Below are positions 1-7,723 of a stretch of DNA of 64,000 nucleotides, piece after piece (the first letter of the stretch is position 1; the number at the start of each line of letters is the position of its first letter). The DNA is from Bog-950 sp964620645 (GTDB taxonomy: Bacteria > Bacteroidota > Bacteroidia > Chitinophagales > LD1). The stretch spans positions 10,277 through 74,276 of the forward strand of contig CAZUHU010000001.1 in assembly GCA_964620645.1 (NCBI GenBank). The letters run 5' to 3'. Below the pieces are notes generated by a model that worked only from the letters and a program-made list of their open reading frames with translations, made no database searches and was not told where the DNA came from. The position numbers were made by a program, and so were the translations under genes.

Positions 1-272
1 GCATAAAATTGCAACTCCGTTAAAGGACCTTTAATGGCATTGCTGAGGCTGTCAAAAAATAAATCCAGTTGTTGTTTCGGCGTATAGAGGTAAAGGGTGG
101 GATGCTTTTTCTCCAGCCTGTTTTTAAGGTAAGCAATGTCGCTCTTAAGTTGTTCTTCTTTAAAAACAGGTTCCTGAGCTTCCAGCTTAAAGGCGAGCAA
201 GCAGATAAATGCCCAACCACAAAACAGGCTCTTGATTGTAACTACAGAAATCCGGTTTTTCGATTCAGGCAA
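1..272 (-). CDS. Secreted S41-type peptidase-like protein, N-terminal fragment
   Basis: An open frame runs off the left edge on the minus strand. The only plausible start is TTG at 272-270; an in-frame TAG lies further upstream and there is no ATG. The first about 32 residues form a signal peptide (hydrophobic WAFICLLAF, likely cut at LEA-Q). The mature part begins with a helical stretch (LKSDIAYLKNRLEKKHP, then TLYLYTPKQQLDLFFDSL). In Bacteroidota this resembles the segment before the catalytic domain of S41 (C-terminal processing) peptidases. Catalytic residues are outside the window, so the family call is inferred from the N-terminus alone. The longer-looking frame at 20-220 is an out-of-frame shadow. 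Confidence 0.5.
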   Translation of the reverse strand, partial: MPESKNRISVVTIKSLFCGWAFICLLAFKLEAQEPVFKEEQLKSDIAYLKNRLEKKHPTLYLYTPKQQLDLFFDSLSNAIKGPLTELQFY

Positions 273-338
273 TCGTAAATGTTTAACTGAATGTATTAAT
301 GTAACAGCCGCTAACTAAACAAGCCTTAAGCTACAGGT

Positions 339-1049
339 CTACTTCATGTTCGTAAACACATGGCTTACGTCATCATCATCTTCAAGGCGCTCAATCAGCT
401 TAATCACATCTTCTGCTTCTGAATCTGATAAACCCTCTTTATAAAAGTCAGGTATTTTATCGTAGGTCGATTCTGTTACTTCTATACCCTTTGCTTCAAG
501 CGCTTTAGCCAGCTTGCCAAAGTCCACAAACTCTGCATAAGCTATCACATTATCTCCTTCGCTCTGCAGTTCACTTAAGCCGTGGTCTATTAGTTCAAAC
601 TCAAGTTCCTCAAGGTTTAACGAACCCTTATTGAATTTAAAAACCGCCTTTTTCTTAAACATATATTCAACAGAACCCTGGGTGCCAATAGCGCCGCCAA
701 GTTTGGTAAACGCCAAACGCAGGTTGGCGATAGTGCGGGTTGGGTTATCGGTTTGGGTGTCAATTACAATAGCTACGCCGTGGGGGCCGTAACCTTCGTA
801 AGTCATTTCTTCGTATGCCTTTTCCTCCTTGCTAGATGCGCGTTTAATAGCAGCTTCTACCCTGTCCTTAGGCATGTTAGCCGCCTTACTGTTTTGGATG
901 GCAGCACGTAGTCGGGCATTGGTTTCAGGGTTTGGGCCACCCTCTTTTACTGATATGGCTATCTCTCTTCCTATGCGGGTAAAGGCCTTAGCCATTGCAC
1001 CCCATCTTTTAAACTTTCTTTCTTTCCGGTATTCAAACGCGCGACCCAT
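339..1049 (-). CDS. yebC: YebC/PmpR-family protein (TACO1 family)
   Basis: The 236-residue protein has normal family length. It starts MGRAFEYRK, contains GPHGVAIVIDTQTDNPTRT and GGAIGTQGSVEYMF, the hallmark central region of YebC/TACO1 proteins, and ends in an acidic tail (LEDDDDVSHVF). The family acts in the cytoplasm; members were first described as DNA-binding regulators and more recently as ribosome-associated factors helping translation of proline-rich stretches. Which role applies here cannot be read from sequence. The gene stands alone on the minus strand, 79 nt downstream of the symporter gene. The ATG has no clear Shine-Dalgarno, as is common in this phylum. Confidence 0.95.
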   Translation of the reverse strand: MGRAFEYRKERKFKRWGAMAKAFTRIGREIAISVKEGGPNPETNARLRAAIQNSKAANMPKDRVEAAIKRASSKEEKAYEEMTYEGYGPHGVAIVIDTQTDNPTRTIANLRLAFTKLGGAIGTQGSVEYMFKKKAVFKFNKGSLNLEELEFELIDHGLSELQSEGDNVIAYAEFVDFGKLAKALEAKGIEVTESTYDKIPDFYKEGLSDSEAEDVIKLIERLEDDDDVSHVFTNMK

Positions 1050-1128
1050 AATTGGTGAATTAGTTAACTGATAAAATGGTAATTGGGAAGGCTAAAATAA
1101 AAGTTTGGGCGAAAGCGGGAAAGCTATC

Positions 1129-2589
1129 CTAATGAGCGCTACCCGTTTGGGCATCGTAATCAATTCCCTGGCTTTTAAGTATGCTTTTAACTTTCCAACC
1201 AAAAAAGGCAAGGTAGCCAAAACAAAATACAGGAATGATATAGGAAAAGTGGGTCCACGAAAGACCCGCAATACCACCGGGACTGGTTTTATCCATATCG
1301 CACACCAGGCCTTGAAGCGGCGGTATAGCTGCGCCACCGGCAATCATCATAATTAATAGTGACGAAGCCTGCGCTGTATACTTACCCAAACCCGCAATAG
1401 ACAGGGAGAAAATACAAGGCCACATTACTGAACAGAAAAGGCCGCCACTTATAAAGGCATACAGAGCAATTCTGCCTGTTGTAAATAGCCCCACCAACAT
1501 CATTATTGCTGCCATGCTGCCAAACAGAATCATTGTTCTGGCCGGCTTTTCGTTAGCCATAAAAAATCCGATAACAAGTACCAAAACTAAAGGAGCATAA
1601 TAAAGCAAATCGTAAATGCGCTCGGGTGTACCTTCTGCATTTAACTTGGCGTAATTGGCGCCTACCACCACTGCAAAGGCAATAAAAGGCACAATAACCG
1701 TAAGCAACTGGCGCATGGCTTTAGATAAATTGAAAACGGTTAAGGCACCTACCCACCTGCCTATCATTAGGCTACCCCAATACAAGGAAATGAAGTGCAC
1801 CGTTTGCTTGTGGTCTATACCCAGTATGGAAGGTTTTTCCATTAAAGCAGGGAGATTGCTTTGGATGGTTACCTCAACACCTACATAAACAAAAATGGCC
1901 ACCATACCCCATATAAGCTGTGGGTACTCAAACGCCTTAAAACCGTGCTCCATTTTTTCGCTATTGGTAACCGGTGGCAGTTTGGAAAGGCCCAGGATCA
2001 AGGCGCACAACATCAGCATACCTGCCAATACCATATAAGGCATTTTTACTACAGCCAAATCAACCTTTACTTCCTTAAGGCCGCCATAAAGGGCAATGGC
2101 TAAAAGTAATGGCCCGATAGTGGTACCTAAGGAGTTAACGCCGCCTGCAAGGCTTACCCTATGCGCACCGGTAGAGGGATCGCCCAGGGCAATCATATAC
2201 GGGTTAGCCACAATTTGTTGGAGTGCGAAGCCCAGGCCCACCACAAACAAGGCGGTCAGCATTAAGGCATACGATTCAAACATAGTAGCCGGTATAAAAC
2301 CAAGCGCCCCCACTGCCGAAACACACAAACCAATAATTAAACCCTTCTTATACCCTATTTTATTCAGCGGATCGCCCGATGTAACGGATATACCAAAATA
2401 CACCAGCGCACCAACGGTATAGGATATGTAAAAGGCAAACTCCACTAACTGACTTTGCCACTGCTTTAAATCAAAATGCTCTTTAAAAAGAGAAAGGAGA
2501 ACAGAATTACTTGCCGCTACAAAGCCCCAGAAAAAAAATACGGATATAAGCGCAGCTAGCGAAGATGTTTTGGTGGAATTGTTATTCAT
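1129..2589 (-). CDS. FucP/GluP-type sugar:proton symporter (MFS, FHS family)
   Basis: The 486-residue membrane protein has about 12 hydrophobic segments. TM1 carries FFFWGFVAASNSVLLSLFK and a later segment GLGFALQQIVANPYMIALGD, followed by GGVNSLGTTIGPLL; these match the fucose/glucose/galactose:H+ symporter family of the major facilitator superfamily. It is somewhat longer than E. coli FucP, mostly from a longer central loop and C-terminus. It would sit in the inner membrane and import a hexose; substrate cannot be assigned. No sugar catabolic gene is adjacent, so it appears to be a solitary transporter. The start is the ATG at 2589. Confidence 0.85.
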   Translation of the reverse strand: MNNNSTKTSSLAALISVFFFWGFVAASNSVLLSLFKEHFDLKQWQSQLVEFAFYISYTVGALVYFGISVTSGDPLNKIGYKKGLIIGLCVSAVGALGFIPATMFESYALMLTALFVVGLGFALQQIVANPYMIALGDPSTGAHRVSLAGGVNSLGTTIGPLLLAIALYGGLKEVKVDLAVVKMPYMVLAGMLMLCALILGLSKLPPVTNSEKMEHGFKAFEYPQLIWGMVAIFVYVGVEVTIQSNLPALMEKPSILGIDHKQTVHFISLYWGSLMIGRWVGALTVFNLSKAMRQLLTVIVPFIAFAVVVGANYAKLNAEGTPERIYDLLYYAPLVLVLVIGFFMANEKPARTMILFGSMAAIMMLVGLFTTGRIALYAFISGGLFCSVMWPCIFSLSIAGLGKYTAQASSLLIMMIAGGAAIPPLQGLVCDMDKTSPGGIAGLSWTHFSYIIPVFCFGYLAFFGWKVKSILKSQGIDYDAQTGSAH

Positions 2590-2701
2590 GCCGGTGGCTG
2601 TTATAAGCCTTACCCGAATTACCGATAAATTTTACTGGCACAATAACCCTTAATACTCTTGTTTTCAACAAAAGGGGTAGCCTTCGTCTTAATATTGGTG
2701 C

Positions 2702-3232
2702 TTAAAGCTCTTTAAAAGAGGATATAGTTTTATTGATGTCATCCTTATAACGCAGTTTGCGGTCTTCGCCACGGGTCCAAACGCTTATATGGTAAAAGCG
2801 TTCTTTGCCCTCTAACACTACTTCGCTGTAATAAATATTTTCCTCAGCATCCGTTTTCCCCATTTTCCCGAAAATCTCTGCCCGCAAACCGTTAACTCCA
2901 TTAATGCTTACATCCGCTGAATCGGTAACCAGGGGATTTTTAAGCGCCGTACGCAAACGGTTAAGGTTATCATGCATTATATCAGATGGCGCGCGCTTAA
3001 CATCGGCCTTATTAAAGCTTTGGCAAATGATGTAGAAGTTGCGAAAACGGTTGGCGTACTGTAGTTCAGCGCCGGGCTCCAAGTCATCCTCCTCCTTTAC
3101 CCATGGCGGAACATTCATAGAAAACTTGTTCTCAATATTTACAGCCTTGTATTCAGTAGGATATTTGCAGGAAGGCAAAACAGCGGTTAGCACAAACAGA
3201 GTTAACAGCAAAGAATTCAGATACCGATTCAT
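2702..3232 (-). CDS. Predicted lipoprotein, PsbP-like, unknown function
   Basis: The 176-residue protein has a lipoprotein signal peptide ending in LPSC (lipobox Cys about residue 22). The mature part is one small alpha/beta domain (VNIENKFSMNVPPWVKEED, then YANRFRNFYIICQSFN and FYHISVWTRGEDRKLRYKDDINKTISSFKEL). This pattern resembles PsbP/Mog1-fold proteins, which often appear as hypothetical lipoproteins in Bacteroidota; the fold call is tentative. It lies 61 nt downstream of arsC on the same strand, so it could be read through from the ars cluster, but nothing ties it to arsenic. Confidence 0.7.
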   Translation of the reverse strand: MNRYLNSLLLTLFVLTAVLPSCKYPTEYKAVNIENKFSMNVPPWVKEEDDLEPGAELQYANRFRNFYIICQSFNKADVKRAPSDIMHDNLNRLRTALKNPLVTDSADVSINGVNGLRAEIFGKMGKTDAEENIYYSEVVLEGKERFYHISVWTRGEDRKLRYKDDINKTISSFKEL

Positions 3233-3293
3233 CTTTAAAAATTGTGGGGCGAAAATAGATAAACCACCTAAAAAACAGGTATTAGCTGTGCTA

Positions 3294-3707
3294 TTATAGG
3301 TTATTCGCCACCCATTCTTTGCACCAGGCCTTAATCTCCTCCCGTGTTTTTCTGAATGCCGAGTTTACTTCCTCTGTTGAACCCTTAAGTTTAGAAGGGT
3401 CACTAAAGTTGTGATGAAACCGTAAAGCAGTGGAAGGGAAATAAGGGCAACGCTCCCTGGCGTTATCGCAAACCGTAATTATAAAATCGAAGGGGATAGC
3501 AGCGTATTCATCAACATGGTTTGATGTATGAGAGCTTATATCCACTCCATCCTCTTTCAGGGTTTCAACCGCTTTGGGGTTTACGCCGTGTACTTCTACC
3601 CCCGCGCTGTAAACAACCGCACGCTTACCGGCAAATAATTGCAGGTAAGCATGCGCCATTTGCGAACGGCAGGAGTTTCCAGTGCAAAGTACTAGTATGT
3701 TTTTCAT
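3294..3707 (-). CDS. arsC: Arsenate reductase, thioredoxin-coupled (LMW-phosphatase fold)
   Basis: From the ATG at 3707 the protein has 137 residues. It begins KNILVLCTGNSCRSQMAHAY, a phosphatase-type P-loop C8-x4-C13-R, and carries the redox pair in VCDNARERCPYFP (C80, C87) followed by FSDPSK. These are the hallmarks of thioredoxin-linked arsenate reductases, which convert As(V) to As(III) in the cytoplasm. A longer frame from 3728 exists, but the ATG at 3707-3705 overlaps the arsM stop (TGA 3706-3704) in an ATGA arrangement, which argues for the shorter start and for translational coupling. It is the last clear gene of the ars cluster. Confidence 0.93.
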   Translation of the reverse strand: MKNILVLCTGNSCRSQMAHAYLQLFAGKRAVVYSAGVEVHGVNPKAVETLKEDGVDISSHTSNHVDEYAAIPFDFIITVCDNARERCPYFPSTALRFHHNFSDPSKLKGSTEEVNSAFRKTREEIKAWCKEWVANNL

Positions 3708-4543
3708 GAGCAACAGCCTGGTGCGCAACAGTTTTCTTTTGGTTTTTCAGCATACACCGTTATACTGTATATACCCTTGCCGCTTTCGCGGTAAGCCTTT
3801 ATCGTTTCCATAGGGATATACTGTATTAAAATATCGTCCGGTATCTCAATAGGCTTATCCTTTTGAACAGTAACGTTTGTAAAGCCGGTATCATGTACTA
3901 TAGACAAATACTTGCTCCTTTCAATAGCCCCTGCAACACAGCCTGCATACATCTCGGCGTTCTTAATAATGTCTTTGGGTAAGTCGCCTACAATTACCAC
4001 ATCACTTATACTAAAGTGTCCTCCGGGCTTTAATACGCGGTAAATTTCTTTAAAGGCAGCTTCCTTATCGGGCACCAGGTTCAGCACACAATTGCTCACA
4101 ACTACGTCAGCAACATTTGCGCCTACAGGTAGCTTTTCAATTTCTCCAAAACGAAACTCCACATTGTTATAACCCAGCTTTTCAGCATTAGCCCTGGCTT
4201 TGTTAATCATTGCTTCAGTAAAGTCTACACCTATTACTTTACCTGTTTCGCCTGTTTCATGCCGGGCCACAAAACAATCATTACCGGCCCCGCTTCCCAG
4301 GTCAATTACCACATCGCCCTTTTTGATTCGTGCAAATTGCGTTGGCAAACCGCAACCAAGCCCAAGGTCGGCATCAGGGTTGTAACCTTCTACTTTGCTG
4401 TAGTCGTCAGTCATAATATTCACTACATCCGTAGAGCAACATCCCGACCCGCAACAAGAGGATTGATTGGTTTCCTTATCCTGTAAAGCAATTTCGGTAT
4501 ACTTCTCTTTTACAATTCTTTTTAGCTCTTCAGCAGTTTCCAT
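3704..4543 (-). CDS. arsM: Arsenite S-adenosylmethionine methyltransferase
   Basis: The 279-residue enzyme has SAM motif I DLGSGAGNDCFVA (about 81-93) and the three conserved ArsM cysteines: C64 (GLGCG), C152 (SNCVLNL) and C202 (AGCVAGA). It methylates As(III) using S-adenosylmethionine in the cytoplasm. There are extra cysteine pairs at both ends: CCGSGCC near residues 30-36 and CCAPGCCS at the very C-terminus, which could bind additional As(III). It follows arsR by 29 nt and overlaps arsC by 4 nt, so arsR-arsM-arsC is almost certainly one transcript. Confidence 0.95.
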   Translation of the reverse strand: METAEELKRIVKEKYTEIALQDKETNQSSCCGSGCCSTDVVNIMTDDYSKVEGYNPDADLGLGCGLPTQFARIKKGDVVIDLGSGAGNDCFVARHETGETGKVIGVDFTEAMINKARANAEKLGYNNVEFRFGEIEKLPVGANVADVVVSNCVLNLVPDKEAAFKEIYRVLKPGGHFSISDVVIVGDLPKDIIKNAEMYAGCVAGAIERSKYLSIVHDTGFTNVTVQKDKPIEIPDDILIQYIPMETIKAYRESGKGIYSITVYAEKPKENCCAPGCCS

Positions 4544-4572
4544 CTTTAGTAATTTATGTATTAGTTTAATAA

Positions 4573-4911
4573 TCAGCAGCAGTTGCGTTTCTCCTCGTAG
4601 CTTTTTGTTTTGCTAAAAAAGAGACTGAATATCTTCTCTACCTTCTCAAAAGCCTTCCAGTTAATACAGTAACAAGATTTCGGGCCATCAATAGCTCCTT
4701 GTATTAGCCCTGCGGCCAGCAACTCACGCAAGTGCTGCGAAACAGTTGACTGAGCTAGTGGTAAAACTTCCACAATCTCTCCACAGATGCACATATTCTT
4801 TTGTGCAAGCGTTTTTAAAATAGCTATGCGGGCGGGATGGCTTATAGCTTTGGCTAAATCTGCCAGTTCTATCTCTTCTGCTTCAAACTGGTCTTTTTTG
4901 TTTACTGCCAT
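4573..4911 (-). CDS. arsR: ArsR-family metalloid-responsive repressor
   Basis: The 112-residue winged-helix protein has a recognition helix PLAQSTVSQHLREL (about 51-64), preceded by the metalloid site NMCICGEI with C41 and C43, as in type-1 ArsR proteins where As(III) binding by an alpha-3 CxC releases DNA. Further cysteine pairs occur at C80/C82 (SCYC) and at the end (C111, C112), which may supply a third thiolate. It is the first gene of the arsR-arsM-arsC transcript, downstream of a co-oriented aquaporin gene. A palindrome directly upstream (4922-4945) is the likely operator, so it should repress itself. Confidence 0.93.
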   Translation of the reverse strand: MAVNKKDQFEAEEIELADLAKAISHPARIAILKTLAQKNMCICGEIVEVLPLAQSTVSQHLRELLAAGLIQGAIDGPKSCYCINWKAFEKVEKIFSLFFSKTKSYEEKRNCC

Positions 4912-4921
4912 TGGCTTTATC

Positions 4922-4961
4922 CTTTATCGCAAATATACGATAAAGAAAATCAGAAATCCAA
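4922..4961 (-). promoter_or_regulatory. arsR promoter with embedded ArsR operator
   Basis: On the minus strand the arms CTTTATCG (4945-4938) and CGATAAAG (4929-4922) form a perfect 8-bp inverted repeat. The 8-nt spacer is TATATTTG (4937-4930), an exact match to the Bacteroidota -7 element TAnnTTTG. A TTG -33 element lies at 4961-4959, 21 nt upstream. A dimeric ArsR on the palindrome would cover the -7 box. The ATG of arsR begins 11 nt downstream, so the 5' leader is very short. Confidence 0.8.
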
Positions 4962-4995
4962 GGGCATTGTGGTAACGACTTGAAAATGAAAGGAA

Positions 4996-5640
4996 TTAAT
5001 TTTCGGAATGGAGCATTCTATGTGCACCAACAGCTGCCAAAGCCCCAATAAAAGGTGCAATAACATAAATCCATAAATGCTGAAAGTTCATGGTTACAAT
5101 GGCCGGAGCAATTGAACGAGTAGGATTGAGCCCGGTATTGCTCACAGGGCCACCAAAAAGTACCAATAGCCAAACCGTTGCCCCGATTACAATACCGGCC
5201 GTTATACCTTTTTCCTTTGCGCCGGTTGAAACACGCAAAATCACCATCATTAAAATAAAGGTCATTATAGCTTCCAGAATAAACGATTGCATTTCTGAAC
5301 CCGCAGGTTGGGTTAAACCAAGCGTATTGTTTTCAGGAAAAAGAAAATGCAACAAACCACTGGCTGAAATTGCACCAAGAAATTGTGCAAGCAGATAGGG
5401 CGCCACTTCCTTCCATTCAAAACGCCCGTCAACAGCAAAGGCTAGTGTAACTGCCGGGTTTAAATGGTTGCCTGAAATATCGCCGAAAGAATATACCGTT
5501 GCAATAATAACCAGCCCCCAAACGGTGGCAATACCGCCCAGGCCCAATGGCCCTCCATATTGCTGATTAACTACTACACAACCTGTGCCTACAAACAGTA
5601 AGATAAAAGTGCCCAGGTATTCGCTCAGGTATTTTTTCAT
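4996..5640 (-). CDS. Aquaporin/MIP-family channel in the ars cluster
   Basis: From the ATG at 5640 (a TTG at 5661 is in frame but less likely) the protein has 214 residues and six membrane segments. The first pore motif is NPA (61-63, in GNHLNPAVTLAF). The second is NPT (172-174, in NTGLNPTRSIAPA), a change from the usual NPA. MIP channels conduct water or small neutral solutes; in Sinorhizobium meliloti an aquaporin replaces the efflux pump of the ars operon and lets arsenite made by ArsC leave the cell. The position 84 nt upstream of arsR on the same strand suggests the same job. No ArsB or Acr3 pump is present in the window. It follows the cyclase gene by 38 nt. Confidence 0.88.
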   Translation of the reverse strand: MKKYLSEYLGTFILLFVGTGCVVVNQQYGGPLGLGGIATVWGLVIIATVYSFGDISGNHLNPAVTLAFAVDGRFEWKEVAPYLLAQFLGAISASGLLHFLFPENNTLGLTQPAGSEMQSFILEAIMTFILMMVILRVSTGAKEKGITAGIVIGATVWLLVLFGGPVSNTGLNPTRSIAPAIVTMNFQHLWIYVIAPFIGALAAVGAHRMLHSEN

Positions 5641-5678
5641 GTGGGGTGCTTTATAAGGCAATATAATTAATTGTGGTT

Positions 5679-7508
5679 TTACCCCTTAAGGAAATAAACC
5701 TTCATCTTACCTTTCCCCTTTACTTCAATCACCTCCCGCTCCTCAAATTCAAATTTGTGTTGCAATAATTGCTTTACCTCTTCAGTAACCTGAATTTTCT
5801 CAGGCATGCCGTGGCTTTCCATGCGGCTGGCTGTGTTTACCGTATCTCCCCAAAGGTCGTAGACATATTTATTCTTACCAAGCACCCCGGCAACAACTTC
5901 CCCGCTGTGTAATCCTATACGTAGCCTTATCTCGCCTGTTGGATATGCTTCTGTTATCTTCTCATTCATGGCAAGCGCCATAGCTGCCATACGTTCAGCA
6001 TGGTCGGCACAGGGCTCGGGCAACCCCGCCACACACATATAGGCATCGCCTATAGTTTTAATTTTTTCTACATCATACGTATTGGCTAACTCATCAAACA
6101 TTTGAAATAAGCGGTTAAGATGTTTAGCCAGTTCATGTACCGGCATTCCTTTACTCCAGCTGGTAAACCCTACTATGTCCGCAAACAAAACCGTTACACT
6201 TTCATAACGTTCTATTATATCCTCGTCTCCCTTCCGTATCCGGTCAGCAATTTGTCTCGGTAAAATATTGTGCAGTATCCTATCGGTTACCTCCTTTTCG
6301 CGCACGGTTATGGCCAACTCCTTTTCCGCCTCAAAACTTGCAATCTTGTTATGAGATTCATGATTACTGATCTCTTTATCCAATTGCACATATCGCTTCT
6401 GAAATTTATAGGCTGCTTCCCACTTTGCCATTGTTTCATTCAGCGTACAAAGCGCCTGGTAGATTTCGCGGGCTTCCCATAGCAAACCGTTTTTTTCAGC
6501 AATACCTAAACCCTGCAGGTAAAAGCTTTCTGCCTTGTGATAATCTCTTCCGTTAAAATCTTCTGCTTTAAAAAGGTTACCAAGTGTAAGCAGGGCAAAC
6601 ACATGCGGCTGCACCAGGTTAAACTTCTCACATAGCTCAAGCCCCTTGTTCAAATAGGTTTCTGCCGCTTGGTACTTGTGTCTTTGCAGGTGTAATGAGC
6701 CCAGGTTCGGAAAAATCTCCGCTTCCAGTTCCTTGTAACCCATTTCCTCTGCCAGTTCAAGGGCGGCTTCAAAGCTGGCTAACGACTCATCCTGCTTATT
6801 CATTTTTCCATATACCTGGCCAAGTATCAGCAGGGAGTCAGCATATGGTTGCGGCAAATTTGCCAGCTTATAATTAGCAGCGGTCTTGTTAGCATACTCA
6901 AGAGCCTTCTCCGTATTCTCAAGGTTAAAATAAAGTGCGCACAGGTTACTGCTTGCCATCGCTATTTCAGCGGGTTCGTTGCGTAGTTCTAAAATACTGA
7001 GCGCTTTTTGCATAACCTTCAGTGCAGGGGCATATTGACCCTTGGTGATAAGGTTAGTGGCCAACATACTGTAGGCACCGCCCAGCTTATCCTGCAGGTC
7101 ATGTTCCTCGCACCACGCTATCAGCTCGCGGGCACATGCTTCGGCACTATCCAGGTCGCTAATGCGGCGGTAAAGCATCGAAAGGTTCCGTAAAGCAGAG
7201 GCAACTTCCGGTTTTACATTATGTTCTTTAAAAATAGTCAGTGCTTCCTTTATCCCCGCAAGCGCCTTATTAAAGTCCTTTTCGTGGTTTGACCCTATAG
7301 TCAAAAGGGCCTTAGCTTTGCCCGGCCAATAGCCTAAAATCGGGGCTTCTACGGCGGCTTGTTGCGCCAGTTGCAGCGATCTGGCCTTATCGGAATTAAC
7401 GATTTTGATAGAAAGCTGATTTAACAAATCTATCTTAGCCGTACCTGTGGTGCCGGCCAATAGCTCCTCCAACTCCTCAATAGATAGTTTAAATAAATCC
7501 GACTTCAT
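5679..7508 (-). CDS. TPR-repeat class III adenylate cyclase
   Basis: The 609-residue soluble protein has tetratricopeptide repeats over about residues 30-400 (for example the AEACARELIAWCEEH and ALEYANKTAANYKLA helices), a short coiled linker (EAEKELAITVREKEV), then a class III cyclase domain from about 430. Visible catalytic residues are the metal Asp in FADIVGFT (about 440), the Lys of EKIKTIGDAYM (about 481), and the Asp, Asn and Arg of LWGDTVNTASRME (about 550-560). The Lys/Asp pair fits ATP rather than GTP. It should make cAMP in response to a partner bound by the TPRs. No cAMP receptor is adjacent. It is divergent from kup across 214 nt. Confidence 0.9.
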   Translation of the reverse strand: MKSDLFKLSIEELEELLAGTTGTAKIDLLNQLSIKIVNSDKARSLQLAQQAAVEAPILGYWPGKAKALLTIGSNHEKDFNKALAGIKEALTIFKEHNVKPEVASALRNLSMLYRRISDLDSAEACARELIAWCEEHDLQDKLGGAYSMLATNLITKGQYAPALKVMQKALSILELRNEPAEIAMASSNLCALYFNLENTEKALEYANKTAANYKLANLPQPYADSLLILGQVYGKMNKQDESLASFEAALELAEEMGYKELEAEIFPNLGSLHLQRHKYQAAETYLNKGLELCEKFNLVQPHVFALLTLGNLFKAEDFNGRDYHKAESFYLQGLGIAEKNGLLWEAREIYQALCTLNETMAKWEAAYKFQKRYVQLDKEISNHESHNKIASFEAEKELAITVREKEVTDRILHNILPRQIADRIRKGDEDIIERYESVTVLFADIVGFTSWSKGMPVHELAKHLNRLFQMFDELANTYDVEKIKTIGDAYMCVAGLPEPCADHAERMAAMALAMNEKITEAYPTGEIRLRIGLHSGEVVAGVLGKNKYVYDLWGDTVNTASRMESHGMPEKIQVTEEVKQLLQHKFEFEEREVIEVKGKGKMKVYFLKG

Positions 7509-7593
7509 CTGTCAGCAACTAAGGTGCGCAAAAAGTGCTGTTTCAAAAATTAATTTCTGCCCAAATTATATGCCACCGGGTGCTTAAAAAAAA

Positions 7594-7625
7594 TTGGTAA
7601 TGCCATTCTTTTCCCTTTACCTTTG
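7594..7625 (+). promoter_or_regulatory. Predicted kup promoter
   Basis: The -33 element TTG is at 7594-7596 and the -7 element TACCTTTG at 7618-7625, separated by 21 nt, matching the Bacteroidota sigma-A consensus. Transcription should start near 7631, about 12 nt before a short leader ORF. Confidence 0.65.
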
Positions 7626-7642
7626 CATTCGTTAACATTTCT

Positions 7643-7723
7643 ATGAATTCTACCTGCGAAGGCGACTGTATTCTGAGTAACTTCTTCATCCCCTTTCCCT
7701 CACCAACTAACTTTTGTAACTAA
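7643..7723 (+). CDS. Putative 26-residue leader peptide overlapping kup
   Basis: An ATG at 7643, about 12 nt after the predicted transcription start, opens a 26-codon frame beginning MNSTCEGDC and ending PTNFCN. Its stop TAA (7721-7723) overlaps the kup ATG (7723-7725) as TAATG, the usual arrangement for termination-reinitiation. The peptide has three cysteines and resembles no known domain. It may be a real leader peptide coupling or tuning kup translation, or chance; comparison with relatives would decide. Confidence 0.4.
   Translation: MNSTCEGDCILSNFFIPFPSPTNFCN

Noticed and set aside
20..220. 66-codon minus-strand frame at the left edge
   Set aside because: Out of frame with the signal peptide and helical pattern that define the S41-like fragment starting at 272.
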